The notes under the pieces were generated by a model, which saw only the letters and a list, made by a program, of their open reading frames with translations, made no database searches and was not told the DNA's origin. From Clostridiales bacterium (lineage in GTDB: Bacteria; Bacillota; Clostridia; Oscillospirales; Oscillospiraceae), in the NCBI GenBank assembly GCA_012729975.1, contig JAAYBW010000003.1:1-32267 (forward strand): a DNA stretch of 32,267 nt, in the 5' to 3' direction. The position numbers and the translations under genes were made by a program. Below are positions 18,065 through 26,647 of this stretch, piece by piece (position 1 is the stretch's first letter; each line of letters starts with the position of its first letter).

Positions 18065-19456
18065 ATGGCTAAATTTAAATATATAGCTTATATGTTCATA
18101 TTTTCCCTTCTGTGCGGTATTATCCTCCCGCTGTACTGTCATGCCGTGGAGCAGCCTGATATAGACGCGGCGGCCTGCGTTATAGCGGAGGTAGACACAG
18201 GCGAGATTCTTTATGCGAAAAATGAGCATAATAAAATGTACCCCGCCAGCACCACAAAAATGGTGACCGCTCTTCTTGCGATTATTGCCTGCGAGGAAGG
18301 CGCCGCTTCCCTTTCCGATGTCGTAACCGCTTCCGAAAACGTAAATGAAGGTCTCACCTGGGACAGCAGTACGGTGTACATACAACCGGGTGAACAAATG
18401 ACGCTCGAAAGTTTACTGTACTGCGCTCTTGTTCCCTCGGCGAATGAAGCTTGTAATATCATTGCCGAGCATATCGGCGGATCTATCGAGAACTTTGTTG
18501 CAATGATGAACAGTTATGCGGCGAAGCTTGGCTGCAGCGGAACTCATTTTACAAATACTCACGGCATGCCGGACGATAACCACTATACTACCGCTTACGA
18601 CCTTTATCTTTTAACTCGCGAAGCTATCAAGTACGACAGTTTTATGACAATATGCAATACACCGTCAATAGAAATTCCCGCCACAAACATGTCTGATGTA
18701 CGTTATCTTGTCACCACCAATTACCTCATATCTCCGGATCAGCCGAATTACCGCTACCAGTACGCAGTCGGTATAAAAACCGGAAGTACGGATTCCGCGG
18801 GTTTTTGTCTTGTATCCTCTGCCAGGAAAGACGGAATAAATATGATATCCGTTGTACTGGGCGCCACAGCTGTTCCGCTCGGGGACGGCGCATTTCGGAT
18901 TACCAGTTTCACTGAAACCAAGACCCTTTTTGAGTGGGCATTTCGCAATTTCAGTTACCGGGAGATACTCAGCGCCACCGAGCTTACCGCAGAGGTTCCG
19001 GTCGCAATGGGCGAAGGAATGGACAGCGTAATCATACATCCCGCGACTTCGCTTACGGAGTTTTTGGCAAACGACATCGATGTCGATTCGTTTGACCGGT
19101 CTGTAACAATATTCGGTCTTGAGGACGGCACCGGCGAGATTGCTGCTCCGATCGCGGCGGGTGAGGTACTCGGCGAGATTTACATATACTATGACGGTAA
19201 AACTTACGGTCCCGTTTCCCTGCTCGCAAATACGGATGTTCCGCTTTCCAAGGCCGAGTATATGAAAGCTCGCATAAAAGAAACGCTCCGTCAAGCCTGG
19301 CTCAAGTGGGTTTTGGGAGGTATATTCTTTATCTTCCTGCTGTATGCCGCATTTGTCATAAGGTATAATATTTTAAGAGCCAGGCACAGAAAAAGGCGCA
19401 GGCAGGCTTATGAAGCCGGTATCATATCCACTATTGACAGAGATAAGCGCAGATAA
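18065..19456 (+). CDS. D-alanyl-D-alanine carboxypeptidase (DacF/PBP5 type)
   Basis: Signal peptide, SxxK in PASTTKMVTALLA, SxN in VPSANEACNII, KTG in GIKTGSTDSAGFCLVSSA, C-terminal TM anchor. Confidence 0.95.
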   Translation: MAKFKYIAYMFIFSLLCGIILPLYCHAVEQPDIDAAACVIAEVDTGEILYAKNEHNKMYPASTTKMVTALLAIIACEEGAASLSDVVTASENVNEGLTWDSSTVYIQPGEQMTLESLLYCALVPSANEACNIIAEHIGGSIENFVAMMNSYAAKLGCSGTHFTNTHGMPDDNHYTTAYDLYLLTREAIKYDSFMTICNTPSIEIPATNMSDVRYLVTTNYLISPDQPNYRYQYAVGIKTGSTDSAGFCLVSSARKDGINMISVVLGATAVPLGDGAFRITSFTETKTLFEWAFRNFSYREILSATELTAEVPVAMGEGMDSVIIHPATSLTEFLANDIDVDSFDRSVTIFGLEDGTGEIAAPIAAGEVLGEIYIYYDGKTYGPVSLLANTDVPLSKAEYMKARIKETLRQAWLKWVLGGIFFIFLLYAAFVIRYNILRARHRKRRRQAYEAGIISTIDRDKRR

Positions 19457-19564
19457 GTTATATCTCTACCGATATGCGATTAAACGATTGACAAAATCCA
19501 ATGACCGGTGGGCGCTGTTTTCCCGGAAAAATTTTTTCCTGCGGACGCGGACGGGGGCGCATTA

Positions 19565-19676
19565 TGCGCACACACGCCATCCGCGCAATGCATACGCGCA
19601 ACACACCCGCACAATGCACCCGCATGACACACCCGCATGATGTACCCGCACATGACACCCGTGATGCGAAAGCGCG
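19565..19676. repeat. Degenerate ~12-13 nt tandem repeat (consensus about CCCGCATGACACA)
   Basis: CCGCACAATGCA / CCCGCATGACACA / CCCGCATGATGTA / CCCGCACATGACA / CCCGTGATGCG with more diverged units upstream. Confidence 0.65.
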
Positions 19677-19811
19677 ACATACACGCGCGCCGGAGGGCGG
19701 AGGCGACGGGGACGACGGAGGAGCGGCAATCCTCAGTCAGCTGCGCTGACAGCTCTTTACACAATGCTCGCCGCTACGGGGACGAGGGGTGTTTTTGGGT
19801 ACGCGCCGCGG

Positions 19812-19838
19812 GAAGCTCCGCATCGGAGCTTCTTTTTT
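19812..19838 (+). terminator. Intrinsic terminator
   Basis: GAAGCTCCG-cat-CGGAGCTTC followed by TTTTTT. Confidence 0.88.
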
Positions 19839-20063
19839 GCTTTTTTATACGATTATGCGATATCTTCATGAAGATGCAAACGTTTACAGAAAAGATAATA
19901 GTACGCTTGTTCTATTTTGTCAAGCTTTTAATTAAAATAATTCGGTTATGCCGAAGCTAATCAGGGTATAGTACAACGGTTTCATGATGCCTTACTTCCG
20001 TCTGAGTTCTATCTCTGTATCGGATATCGGTATCATTTTTTTGAGGGATAAAAGAACATAAAG

Positions 20064-20088
20064 GCGGGGCGCAAATCGTGCGCCCCGC
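20064..20088 (-). terminator. Hairpin downstream of EF-G-like gene, probable terminator
   Basis: GCGGGGCGC-aaatcgt-GCGCCCCGC; only a broken T-tract on the minus strand. Confidence 0.55.
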
Positions 20089-20126
20089 TGAGTCTTTTAT
20101 GCCCGAATATATTTGATCCGCAGCGC

Positions 20127-22193
20127 TTATTCAGCTTCCGCAAGCGCTTTAGCTTCTTCTATTATCTTTTGCTGAACGGCAGCGGGCGTTTCTTCGTACC
20201 TGATGAACTCGAAGGAGAACGAGCCTCTTCCCTGTGTCATGGAACGAAGGTCTATGGCATAGCTGCTCATTTCGGCTGCCGGTACCTCCGCCTCTACTTC
20301 CTGGTTGCCGTCTCCCTTCGGATTCATTCCCAGAACTCTGCCGCGCCGCTTGTTAAGATCGCCGATAACGTCTCCCATGTTTATGTCGGGGATATTGACC
20401 TTAAGCGAACCGATCGGCTCCAGAATTACCGGGGAAGCCTGAGGAAGTCCGTTTTTGTAAGCCAGGTTTGCCGCTGTTTTAAATGCCATTTCGGAAGAGT
20501 CGACATCGTGATATGAGCCGTCAACCAGAGTGGCTTTCAGATATACGACAGGATAGCCCGCAAGCACACCCTTTGTCATGCTCTCTCTGATGCCCTTTTC
20601 AACGGCGGGGAAATACTGCTTGGGTACGCTGCCGCCGAAAATCTTCTCCTCGAATATAAGGTCCTCTGTTTCGGACTGCGGCTCGAATTCTATCCAAACA
20701 TCGCCGTACTGCCCGTGTCCGCCGGACTGTTTCTTATGCCGGCCCTGGATCCTGACCTTTTTGCGTATCTTTTCCCTGTAGGCCACTCTGACGGGAGAAA
20801 GTTCCACTTCCACACCGAACTTGTTTTTAAGCTTGGAACATAAAACGTCAAGATGGATATCGCCTGCGCCCGAGAGCACCATCTGATGTATCTCGGCGTT
20901 GTTCTCGACGCTGAACGTCTGATCCTCCTCTGCCAGTCTGGTGAGGCCGCCGGAAATCTTGTCTTCCTGTCCTTTGACTTTCGGGGTAACAGCCATTGAG
21001 TAGCATGGTGCATTAAACTCTATACCCGCAGCTCTGGCCACATTTTTAGGATCGCAAAGAGTATCGCCTGTCTTACTGTCCGAAAGCTTTGAAACCGCGC
21101 CTATATCTCCGCAGCCGATCTGCTTTACTTCCGTACTCTTTTTGCCCTGCATCATATAGATATGACCCATTTTTTCGCTTGAGCCGCTCCTGGGATTGAT
21201 GAGAACCATATCTGTATCGACTGTGCCGGAGAGCACCTTGAAAAATGAAAACTTGCCGTATTGGTCGGAAGTAGTTTTATAAATAAGCATGCAGGTAGGC
21301 GCGCTGCGATCACAGGGAATCGATACCTGTTCGCCCGCAGCGTTTATCCCTAACTCCGGTGTGATGTCTGCCGGAGACGGGAAAAGGTTGATCACGGTAT
21401 CAAGGAGCAGTTCTGTGCCCAGTCCGGTAAAACCGCTTCCGCAAACAACGGGCACAAGAGAAAGATCGCGGATACCCTGCTTGAGGCCTCGAATTATTTC
21501 TTCATCAGTAAACGGCTCCTCGGCGAAGAACTTTTCCATGAGCTCCTCTGAAGTCTCCGCTACATTCTCGGCCAGTACCGTGTACATCTCGTCAAGAGTT
21601 GACTGCATATCCGGCGGAATCGCTGTCTCTATGCTCTTTCCTTTTTCAATCGTATATGCCTTTCGCAGCACAACGTCGATAATGCCCTGAACCCTGCCGT
21701 CCTTCACTATGGGAAATACCAGGGGCGAGAGAGTGTGCCCGAATTTTTCTCTAAGAGCCTGAAACGTGGCGTTAAAGTCCCCGTTTTCCTCATCAATCTT
21801 GGAAATATAAAAGAGTTTCGGATGTTTTGACAGAGCCTTCCAGGCCTTTTCGGCGCCTACTCCTACCCCGCCCTTAGCCGAGCAGACAATTATTCCGGCA
21901 TCCGCAACTCTTACCGCCTGACTGACTTCACCCGCAAAGTCAAAATAACCCGGGGTGTCGATTATATTAATTTTATGACCCTTATATTCAGTAAACAGGG
22001 TGGCAGCCGAAATGGATATCTGACGCTTAATCTCCTCCGCGTCATAGTCTCCTACTGTGTTGCCGTCCGATACTCTCCCAAGTCTGTCCGATGCACCGGT
22101 AAGAAATAGCATGCTTTCCGCCAGGCTTGTCTTACCCGTGCTGCCGTGACCGAGCAGGCAGACATTGCGGATTTTGTCTGTCGTGTAGCCCAT
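20127..22193 (-). CDS. Elongation factor G-like GTPase (EF-G paralog)
   Basis: GHGSTGKTSLAESML, IDTPGYFDFAGEVSQAVRVAD, EF-G domains IV/V (RHKKQSGGHGQYGDVWIEFEP; EPIGSLKVNIPDINMGDVIGDLNKRRGRVLGM). Confidence 0.92.
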   Translation of the reverse strand: MGYTTDKIRNVCLLGHGSTGKTSLAESMLFLTGASDRLGRVSDGNTVGDYDAEEIKRQISISAATLFTEYKGHKINIIDTPGYFDFAGEVSQAVRVADAGIIVCSAKGGVGVGAEKAWKALSKHPKLFYISKIDEENGDFNATFQALREKFGHTLSPLVFPIVKDGRVQGIIDVVLRKAYTIEKGKSIETAIPPDMQSTLDEMYTVLAENVAETSEELMEKFFAEEPFTDEEIIRGLKQGIRDLSLVPVVCGSGFTGLGTELLLDTVINLFPSPADITPELGINAAGEQVSIPCDRSAPTCMLIYKTTSDQYGKFSFFKVLSGTVDTDMVLINPRSGSSEKMGHIYMMQGKKSTEVKQIGCGDIGAVSKLSDSKTGDTLCDPKNVARAAGIEFNAPCYSMAVTPKVKGQEDKISGGLTRLAEEDQTFSVENNAEIHQMVLSGAGDIHLDVLCSKLKNKFGVEVELSPVRVAYREKIRKKVRIQGRHKKQSGGHGQYGDVWIEFEPQSETEDLIFEEKIFGGSVPKQYFPAVEKGIRESMTKGVLAGYPVVYLKATLVDGSYHDVDSSEMAFKTAANLAYKNGLPQASPVILEPIGSLKVNIPDINMGDVIGDLNKRRGRVLGMNPKGDGNQEVEAEVPAAEMSSYAIDLRSMTQGRGSFSFEFIRYEETPAAVQQKIIEEAKALAEAE

Positions 22194-22318
22194 ATATATC
22201 CAATCCTCTCATTTAATCCTGCCCGCCAATGCCGGGCATTGCTTACGTCATAACCCGCTGATTATACACTACAATCGGTATAAATACAATATTAATTATA
22301 CTCACAAATTACATTGTT

Positions 22319-24631
22319 TCAAGTCTTGTTGAGCAGAACGACGGGTATCAGCCAGAATATATGAAATAAAAGCATATTTGCCGCACTTGCGGAAGTGAAG
22401 GCCGAATTGCGAAATACCAGCAGCAGAACAAGCAAACCCACTATGCTTCCCACAGCCGATATAAGCGTACCGAGCCTTACCTTTGATACGAGAATACGGC
22501 TTCTGGACGCTATCTCCACAAAATGTCCCAATCCCTCGCGGCTCATAAGCGCACTTGGCTTTATTCCCGTATCGCCGGAGTCCGCAGACAGGTTATATCT
22601 TGCCTCAAACGAAAGAAACTCTATGTGTTCGGTAGATACTTTAAATTTTGACCTCACCATGGTGGGCGTAATATTAAAATCCCTGACCGCGAATATCGGT
22701 CTTACCTTTGAGCGGGCAAGTGTAACAAGAGCGTTTTGTACCATGTCGACCGGCATATAATTCACGATAAATACACCGGCCAGCTCATCGTTTACGGCAG
22801 TGAATACCGCACTTTTCAGATTGAGATTCGCTGCGAGTCTTATCCCCATCAGGTTCATAAAAGCACCGGACCCTACAAGCACCTTATCTCCGTCTATTAT
22901 CGCACCGATACCGCCGCTTTCATAACACGAGAACTCGTCAACCCTGTAAATGCTGCAGGCATACTCTTTGAGCAGGTCACCGAAGACTCGTGAAAGACCG
23001 GATCCGGAGGCAAGAATCATACTTCCGGTATATGAAACTACCTTCTCGATTTTAAAATCCGAAAAGCATTTAACTCCGTTCAGTGATAGCGTACTCTCCG
23101 GAAACAGATCCGAATCCTTTATAACGATACCTATCGAGTCTTTAATTTCAACAGCGCCGCTCCATCCCGCAAGCGCCGCGCCGGAGGAAGCAAGCTTTTT
23201 GGCCGCGGAATTGAACGGAAGGTTGAAGATCATCGTGGTGGATGCTGACGCGGTTACAGCGGTCATAGCGGCAAAACAGTGGAGGAAAGCGCCTCCCGCA
23301 CCGGCAAAGACGGTATCAATCATAGCAAATATAACCGATGCTATCATCAGAAGCGGCGCAAGCTTATGGAACACATTTTCGGACATATCAAATTCCGTGC
23401 TCTTTGAAACAAAACCTCTGCTTGTGCCGTATCTTTTCGTAAGAACGGTCCCCTCATCCGCCTTTTCCCATTCGGCCGCGACAACTAACGGAAGGCTTGA
23501 AGCCGCCATCGTTTTAAATGTTGTTCTGTAAGCGCTGCGTCCGACCCGCTCACCATACATTGCGCATGTAAGAGAGAACGCGGCCGTCGCGCAGTATGGC
23601 AGACCCAGTTCGTAGTTAGAACCGGCAATAATGAATACAGCGTCCGCAACAGCGGTCAGGCAGGCAACACATGCAAGAGATCTCCCACCGGCTCTGCCGC
23701 GATACAGGTCAACGACACCCGCGATGAAAATATCAATACCCAGGAGCATAACGACAAGCAATAGAATAAGCTGCAGACCCGCAGATGTGAATTGATCGGA
23801 TATGGCTAAGCCGGAGTTGTATTCATCGGCAAAGGCAAATATCGCCATGACGAGGAATATGACGAATGCCAAAAAAGTTCTTCGCCTTAAAGATGATACT
23901 CCGGACGCGTAGACCTTCAGAGCTTCCTCATTGCTCAGTTCAGGCCGTTCTGCCGCTTTCTCCTCTTTTATAAGGCGCTGTTTATCCTTTTTTTCACGCT
24001 CTTTCCGACGCTTTTCGGCTTCGCGGGATATTACGCTTTCTACTTCCTGCGAGCTTTCGGAAATAACATCACTGCGAGCGTACTTGCCGACGCCGAAAAA
24101 CTCTTGTTCTTCATCACTCAAAGCGAGCTGCGCGGCACGATTTTCTTCCTCGCGGCGAAGCTCTTCCTCCTGCCTTAGCCGCTCAGCCCGGAGCCGGGCC
24201 TCTTTTTCGCGTTCTTCTCTGACATTCCTGTGAGCTTTCGCGCTTCCGGGCTTTTCGCCTCGAATCGGTTCTGGATTCTCCGCGGGCAAGGCTCTGGAAA
24301 TATTGCTTTCTTCGTCGGGAATAACTTTCTTACCGGTTTTTCGAGGCTTATCCTTTTGCTCTTCCTCAACTGCCTGCGGTTTTGGTATCGTTTGCGCGGG
24401 CCGCTTCGGCGCCGGTTTGTATTCCTTAACTGTTTCGGATTCGCCGTCCAACTCAATCTCTCTTGTCAACTCGGCGATTATTCTCGCCGCCTGCTCCTCA
24501 AGCTCTTCCTTGGACAGCTTCTTTTCACCGGCGATATATGCCTTACCCTTGTATTCGGCCAGAATATTTTCAAGAGTATAGACCGTCTCTTCCTCGGCGC
24601 CCATATTAAGTTTTGAGCTGTCCTCTGCCAT
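22319..24631 (-). CDS. Membrane protein with degenerate P-type ATPase-like architecture
   Basis: Charged ~230-aa N-terminal region, TM bundles, then P1B-ATPase-like order: SGAALAGWSGAVEIKDSIGIVIKDSDLFPESTL; GGIGAIIDGDKVLVGSGAFMNLMGI; ELAGVFIVNYMPVDMVQNALVTLARSKVRPIFAVRDFNITPTMVRSKFKV; C-terminal TM pair. DKTGT not present. Confidence 0.7.
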   Translation of the reverse strand: MAEDSSKLNMGAEEETVYTLENILAEYKGKAYIAGEKKLSKEELEEQAARIIAELTREIELDGESETVKEYKPAPKRPAQTIPKPQAVEEEQKDKPRKTGKKVIPDEESNISRALPAENPEPIRGEKPGSAKAHRNVREEREKEARLRAERLRQEEELRREEENRAAQLALSDEEQEFFGVGKYARSDVISESSQEVESVISREAEKRRKEREKKDKQRLIKEEKAAERPELSNEEALKVYASGVSSLRRRTFLAFVIFLVMAIFAFADEYNSGLAISDQFTSAGLQLILLLVVMLLGIDIFIAGVVDLYRGRAGGRSLACVACLTAVADAVFIIAGSNYELGLPYCATAAFSLTCAMYGERVGRSAYRTTFKTMAASSLPLVVAAEWEKADEGTVLTKRYGTSRGFVSKSTEFDMSENVFHKLAPLLMIASVIFAMIDTVFAGAGGAFLHCFAAMTAVTASASTTMIFNLPFNSAAKKLASSGAALAGWSGAVEIKDSIGIVIKDSDLFPESTLSLNGVKCFSDFKIEKVVSYTGSMILASGSGLSRVFGDLLKEYACSIYRVDEFSCYESGGIGAIIDGDKVLVGSGAFMNLMGIRLAANLNLKSAVFTAVNDELAGVFIVNYMPVDMVQNALVTLARSKVRPIFAVRDFNITPTMVRSKFKVSTEHIEFLSFEARYNLSADSGDTGIKPSALMSREGLGHFVEIASRSRILVSKVRLGTLISAVGSIVGLLVLLLVFRNSAFTSASAANMLLFHIFWLIPVVLLNKT

Positions 24632-24659
24632 CTGTTACTCCCCGGAAGTATTAGAAGTA

Positions 24660-25424
24660 TTATAGGGTGCTGCGCTGCCTTAGCGCTTCATAAAGGAGAA
24701 TCGCTGCGGCGGCGGATGCGTTAAGCGACGATATTTTCCCGCGCATCGGGATAGAAATAAGGAAGTCGCAGCTTTCGCTGACAAGCCTTCTCATCCCCTC
24801 TCCCTCGGAGCCTATTACTATCGCGGCAGGACCGCTTAAATCTGTTTTCCACAAATCTGTCCCGCCGCCTGCCGCTGCCCCGAATATCCATACTCCGGCT
24901 TCTTTAAGCTCTTTAATCGCAGCCGCAATATTCGCGACTCGCGCGACGGCAAGGTGCTCGGCCGCTCCCGCGGAAGTTTTGCCTACAACCGCGGTAAGTC
25001 CCGAACTTCTGCGCTTTGGTATGATAATCCCGTGTGCCCCGGATGCCTCGGCTGTTCTGATTATCGCGCCCAGGTTGTGCGGATCGGATATCTCGTCGCA
25101 TATTACTATCAGCGGGACCTCACCCCGATCCCGTGCGGTCTGCAGAATATCGCCGACCGACTCGTAAGCGCGCACGGAAGCTACCGCAATAACCCCCTGA
25201 TGCGAATGCGTGACGCTCATTGAGTCCAGCTTTCGCCTGTCGGCTTCCGATACGACCGCGCCCGCTGCGCGTGCCTTTGAGGCTATATAGCGAAGGGTAT
25301 TGTCGGTATCGCCCTTTACGATATATACTTTATCCAGGCTGCGCCCGGCTTTCAGCGCTTCCAAAACGGCATTTCTGCCTTCTATCTGACCTTCTCTGGG
25401 GTCAAATCCTTCTTTTTCATCCAT
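24660..25424 (-). CDS. rlmB: TrmH/SpoU-family RNA 2'-O-methyltransferase (RlmB-like)
   Basis: IEGRNAVLEALKAGRSLDKVYIVKG, DEISDPHNLGAIIRTAEASGAHGIIIPKRRS, IVIGSEGEGMRRLVSESCDFLISIPMRGKISSLNASAAAAILLYEA. Confidence 0.95.
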   Translation of the reverse strand: MDEKEGFDPREGQIEGRNAVLEALKAGRSLDKVYIVKGDTDNTLRYIASKARAAGAVVSEADRRKLDSMSVTHSHQGVIAVASVRAYESVGDILQTARDRGEVPLIVICDEISDPHNLGAIIRTAEASGAHGIIIPKRRSSGLTAVVGKTSAGAAEHLAVARVANIAAAIKELKEAGVWIFGAAAGGGTDLWKTDLSGPAAIVIGSEGEGMRRLVSESCDFLISIPMRGKISSLNASAAAAILLYEALRQRSTL

Positions 25425-25598
25425 TATAGGTCACCACCGGTGCTGCGGTTTGATTTCCGCTTAATATGAAGGGTCCGCGTTTATGTCCGATACCGGCAAT
25501 CCGCGTCGCTGTATTATTTTCCTAGTGCCCCGTTTTTGATTATTGATTTTACCATACTTTCGGTATTACTTCAAAGAACTTTTTAATTTTGCTTGTTA

Positions 25599-25627
25599 TA
25601 GACATAAAAGTGCGGGTATAGTAATAT
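25599..25627 (+). promoter_or_regulatory. Putative sigma-A-type promoter for rhomboid-like gene
   Basis: TAGACA (25599-25604), 17-nt spacer, TAATAT (25622-25627). Confidence 0.45.
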
Positions 25628-25658
25628 TGAAATGATTTAAACTTATGGAGGCATGCGC

Positions 25659-26516
25659 TTGAAATCCTTAAACCGTATAATTGACCGCTTTTGTGCAAGG
25701 CATAACAGGTTCGGTATACCAAACCTGATGCTCATTGTTATATTCGGAAACGCACTCGTTTTTCTCCTCAGCAAAATGGACACAACCGGGGAGCTTTACG
25801 GCATACTTACTTTAATACCCTATTACGTAGTAAGGGGGCAGGTATGGCGTCTTATTACTTTCATTTTTGTACCGGAGTCCGGAAACATTATATCATTAGC
25901 GCTGTTTATGTATTTTTATTACTTTATAAGCAAAGCGATCCTGCAAAGCTGGGGCAGCGGAAAATTCACCATCTATTACTTCAGCGGCGTATTCCTGACG
26001 ATTGTTTTATCTTTCATACTGTATGCCTTTAAAGTCAATGTAGCCGTAAGCGGAGCGACATATGTAAATCTGTCTTTGTTTTTCGCCTTTGCGAGCTTAT
26101 ATCCCGATCACCGCCTGCTGTTGTTATTCATAATACCCTTAAAAGTCAAATGGATGGCATACGCCAATGCCGCTTATTTTATTTATGTTATAATAATAAA
26201 CGCCGCGCACCGCTCGCCCTTCGCGTTCTTCCCGCTGGTCGGATTTGCCGTATTTCTTCTGTTCTGCGCCGACTCGCTTATATCTTCCGTAAGCTTTTTA
26301 AGATATCGGGCTTCTGCCAATGTTATTAATTTCAGACGGGCGTCTAAAAACGCAAAACGGAATTCCGAAAACCGTTCATATATATATAAATGCGCTGTAT
26401 GCGGAAGAACCGATACCGAAAACCCCGATCTGGAGTTCCGCTACTGCTCACGCTGCAAAGGATATCATTGTTTTTGCAAAGATCATATAGACAGCCATAT
26501 ACACTTCACGGAATAA
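25659..26516 (+). CDS. Rhomboid-like membrane protein with C-terminal Zn-ribbon-type Cys/His region
   Basis: N-term PNLMLIVIFGNALVFLL, YYVVRGQVWRLITFIFVP, VAVSGATYVNLSLFFAFA (rhomboid-like); C-term YKCAVCGRTDTENPDLEFRYCSRCKGYHCFCKDHIDSHIH. TTG at 25659 is 7 nt after GGAGG; track ATG at 25653 is only 1 nt from it. Confidence 0.7.
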   Translation: MKSLNRIIDRFCARHNRFGIPNLMLIVIFGNALVFLLSKMDTTGELYGILTLIPYYVVRGQVWRLITFIFVPESGNIISLALFMYFYYFISKAILQSWGSGKFTIYYFSGVFLTIVLSFILYAFKVNVAVSGATYVNLSLFFAFASLYPDHRLLLLFIIPLKVKWMAYANAAYFIYVIIINAAHRSPFAFFPLVGFAVFLLFCADSLISSVSFLRYRASANVINFRRASKNAKRNSENRSYIYKCAVCGRTDTENPDLEFRYCSRCKGYHCFCKDHIDSHIHFTE

Positions 26517-26557
26517 TCGCTTTCCATCTTCTTTAAAGTCTCGCTTTGATAATGACA

Positions 26558-26594
26558 GGGGCTGCGGCATCTTATATGCCGCAGCTCCCTTTTA
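26558..26594 (+). terminator. Intrinsic terminator after rhomboid-like gene
   Basis: GGG-GCTGCGGCAT-cttat-ATGCCGCAGC-t-CCC followed by TTTT. Confidence 0.8.
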
Positions 26595-26647
26595 TCGCAT
26601 ATTTACGGATATTCCTCCGTCATAAGTAAGAGATTGCCCGGGAAGTC

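Noticed and set aside
19410-19960. Overlapping small ORFs on both strands in the GC-rich repeat region
   Set aside because: Open frames follow from stop-poor repeat composition; no consistent SD or known domain.
23931-24616. Ser/Arg/Phe-rich plus-strand ORFs
   Set aside because: Antisense of the charged Glu/Lys/Arg-rich N-terminal region of the 770-aa protein.
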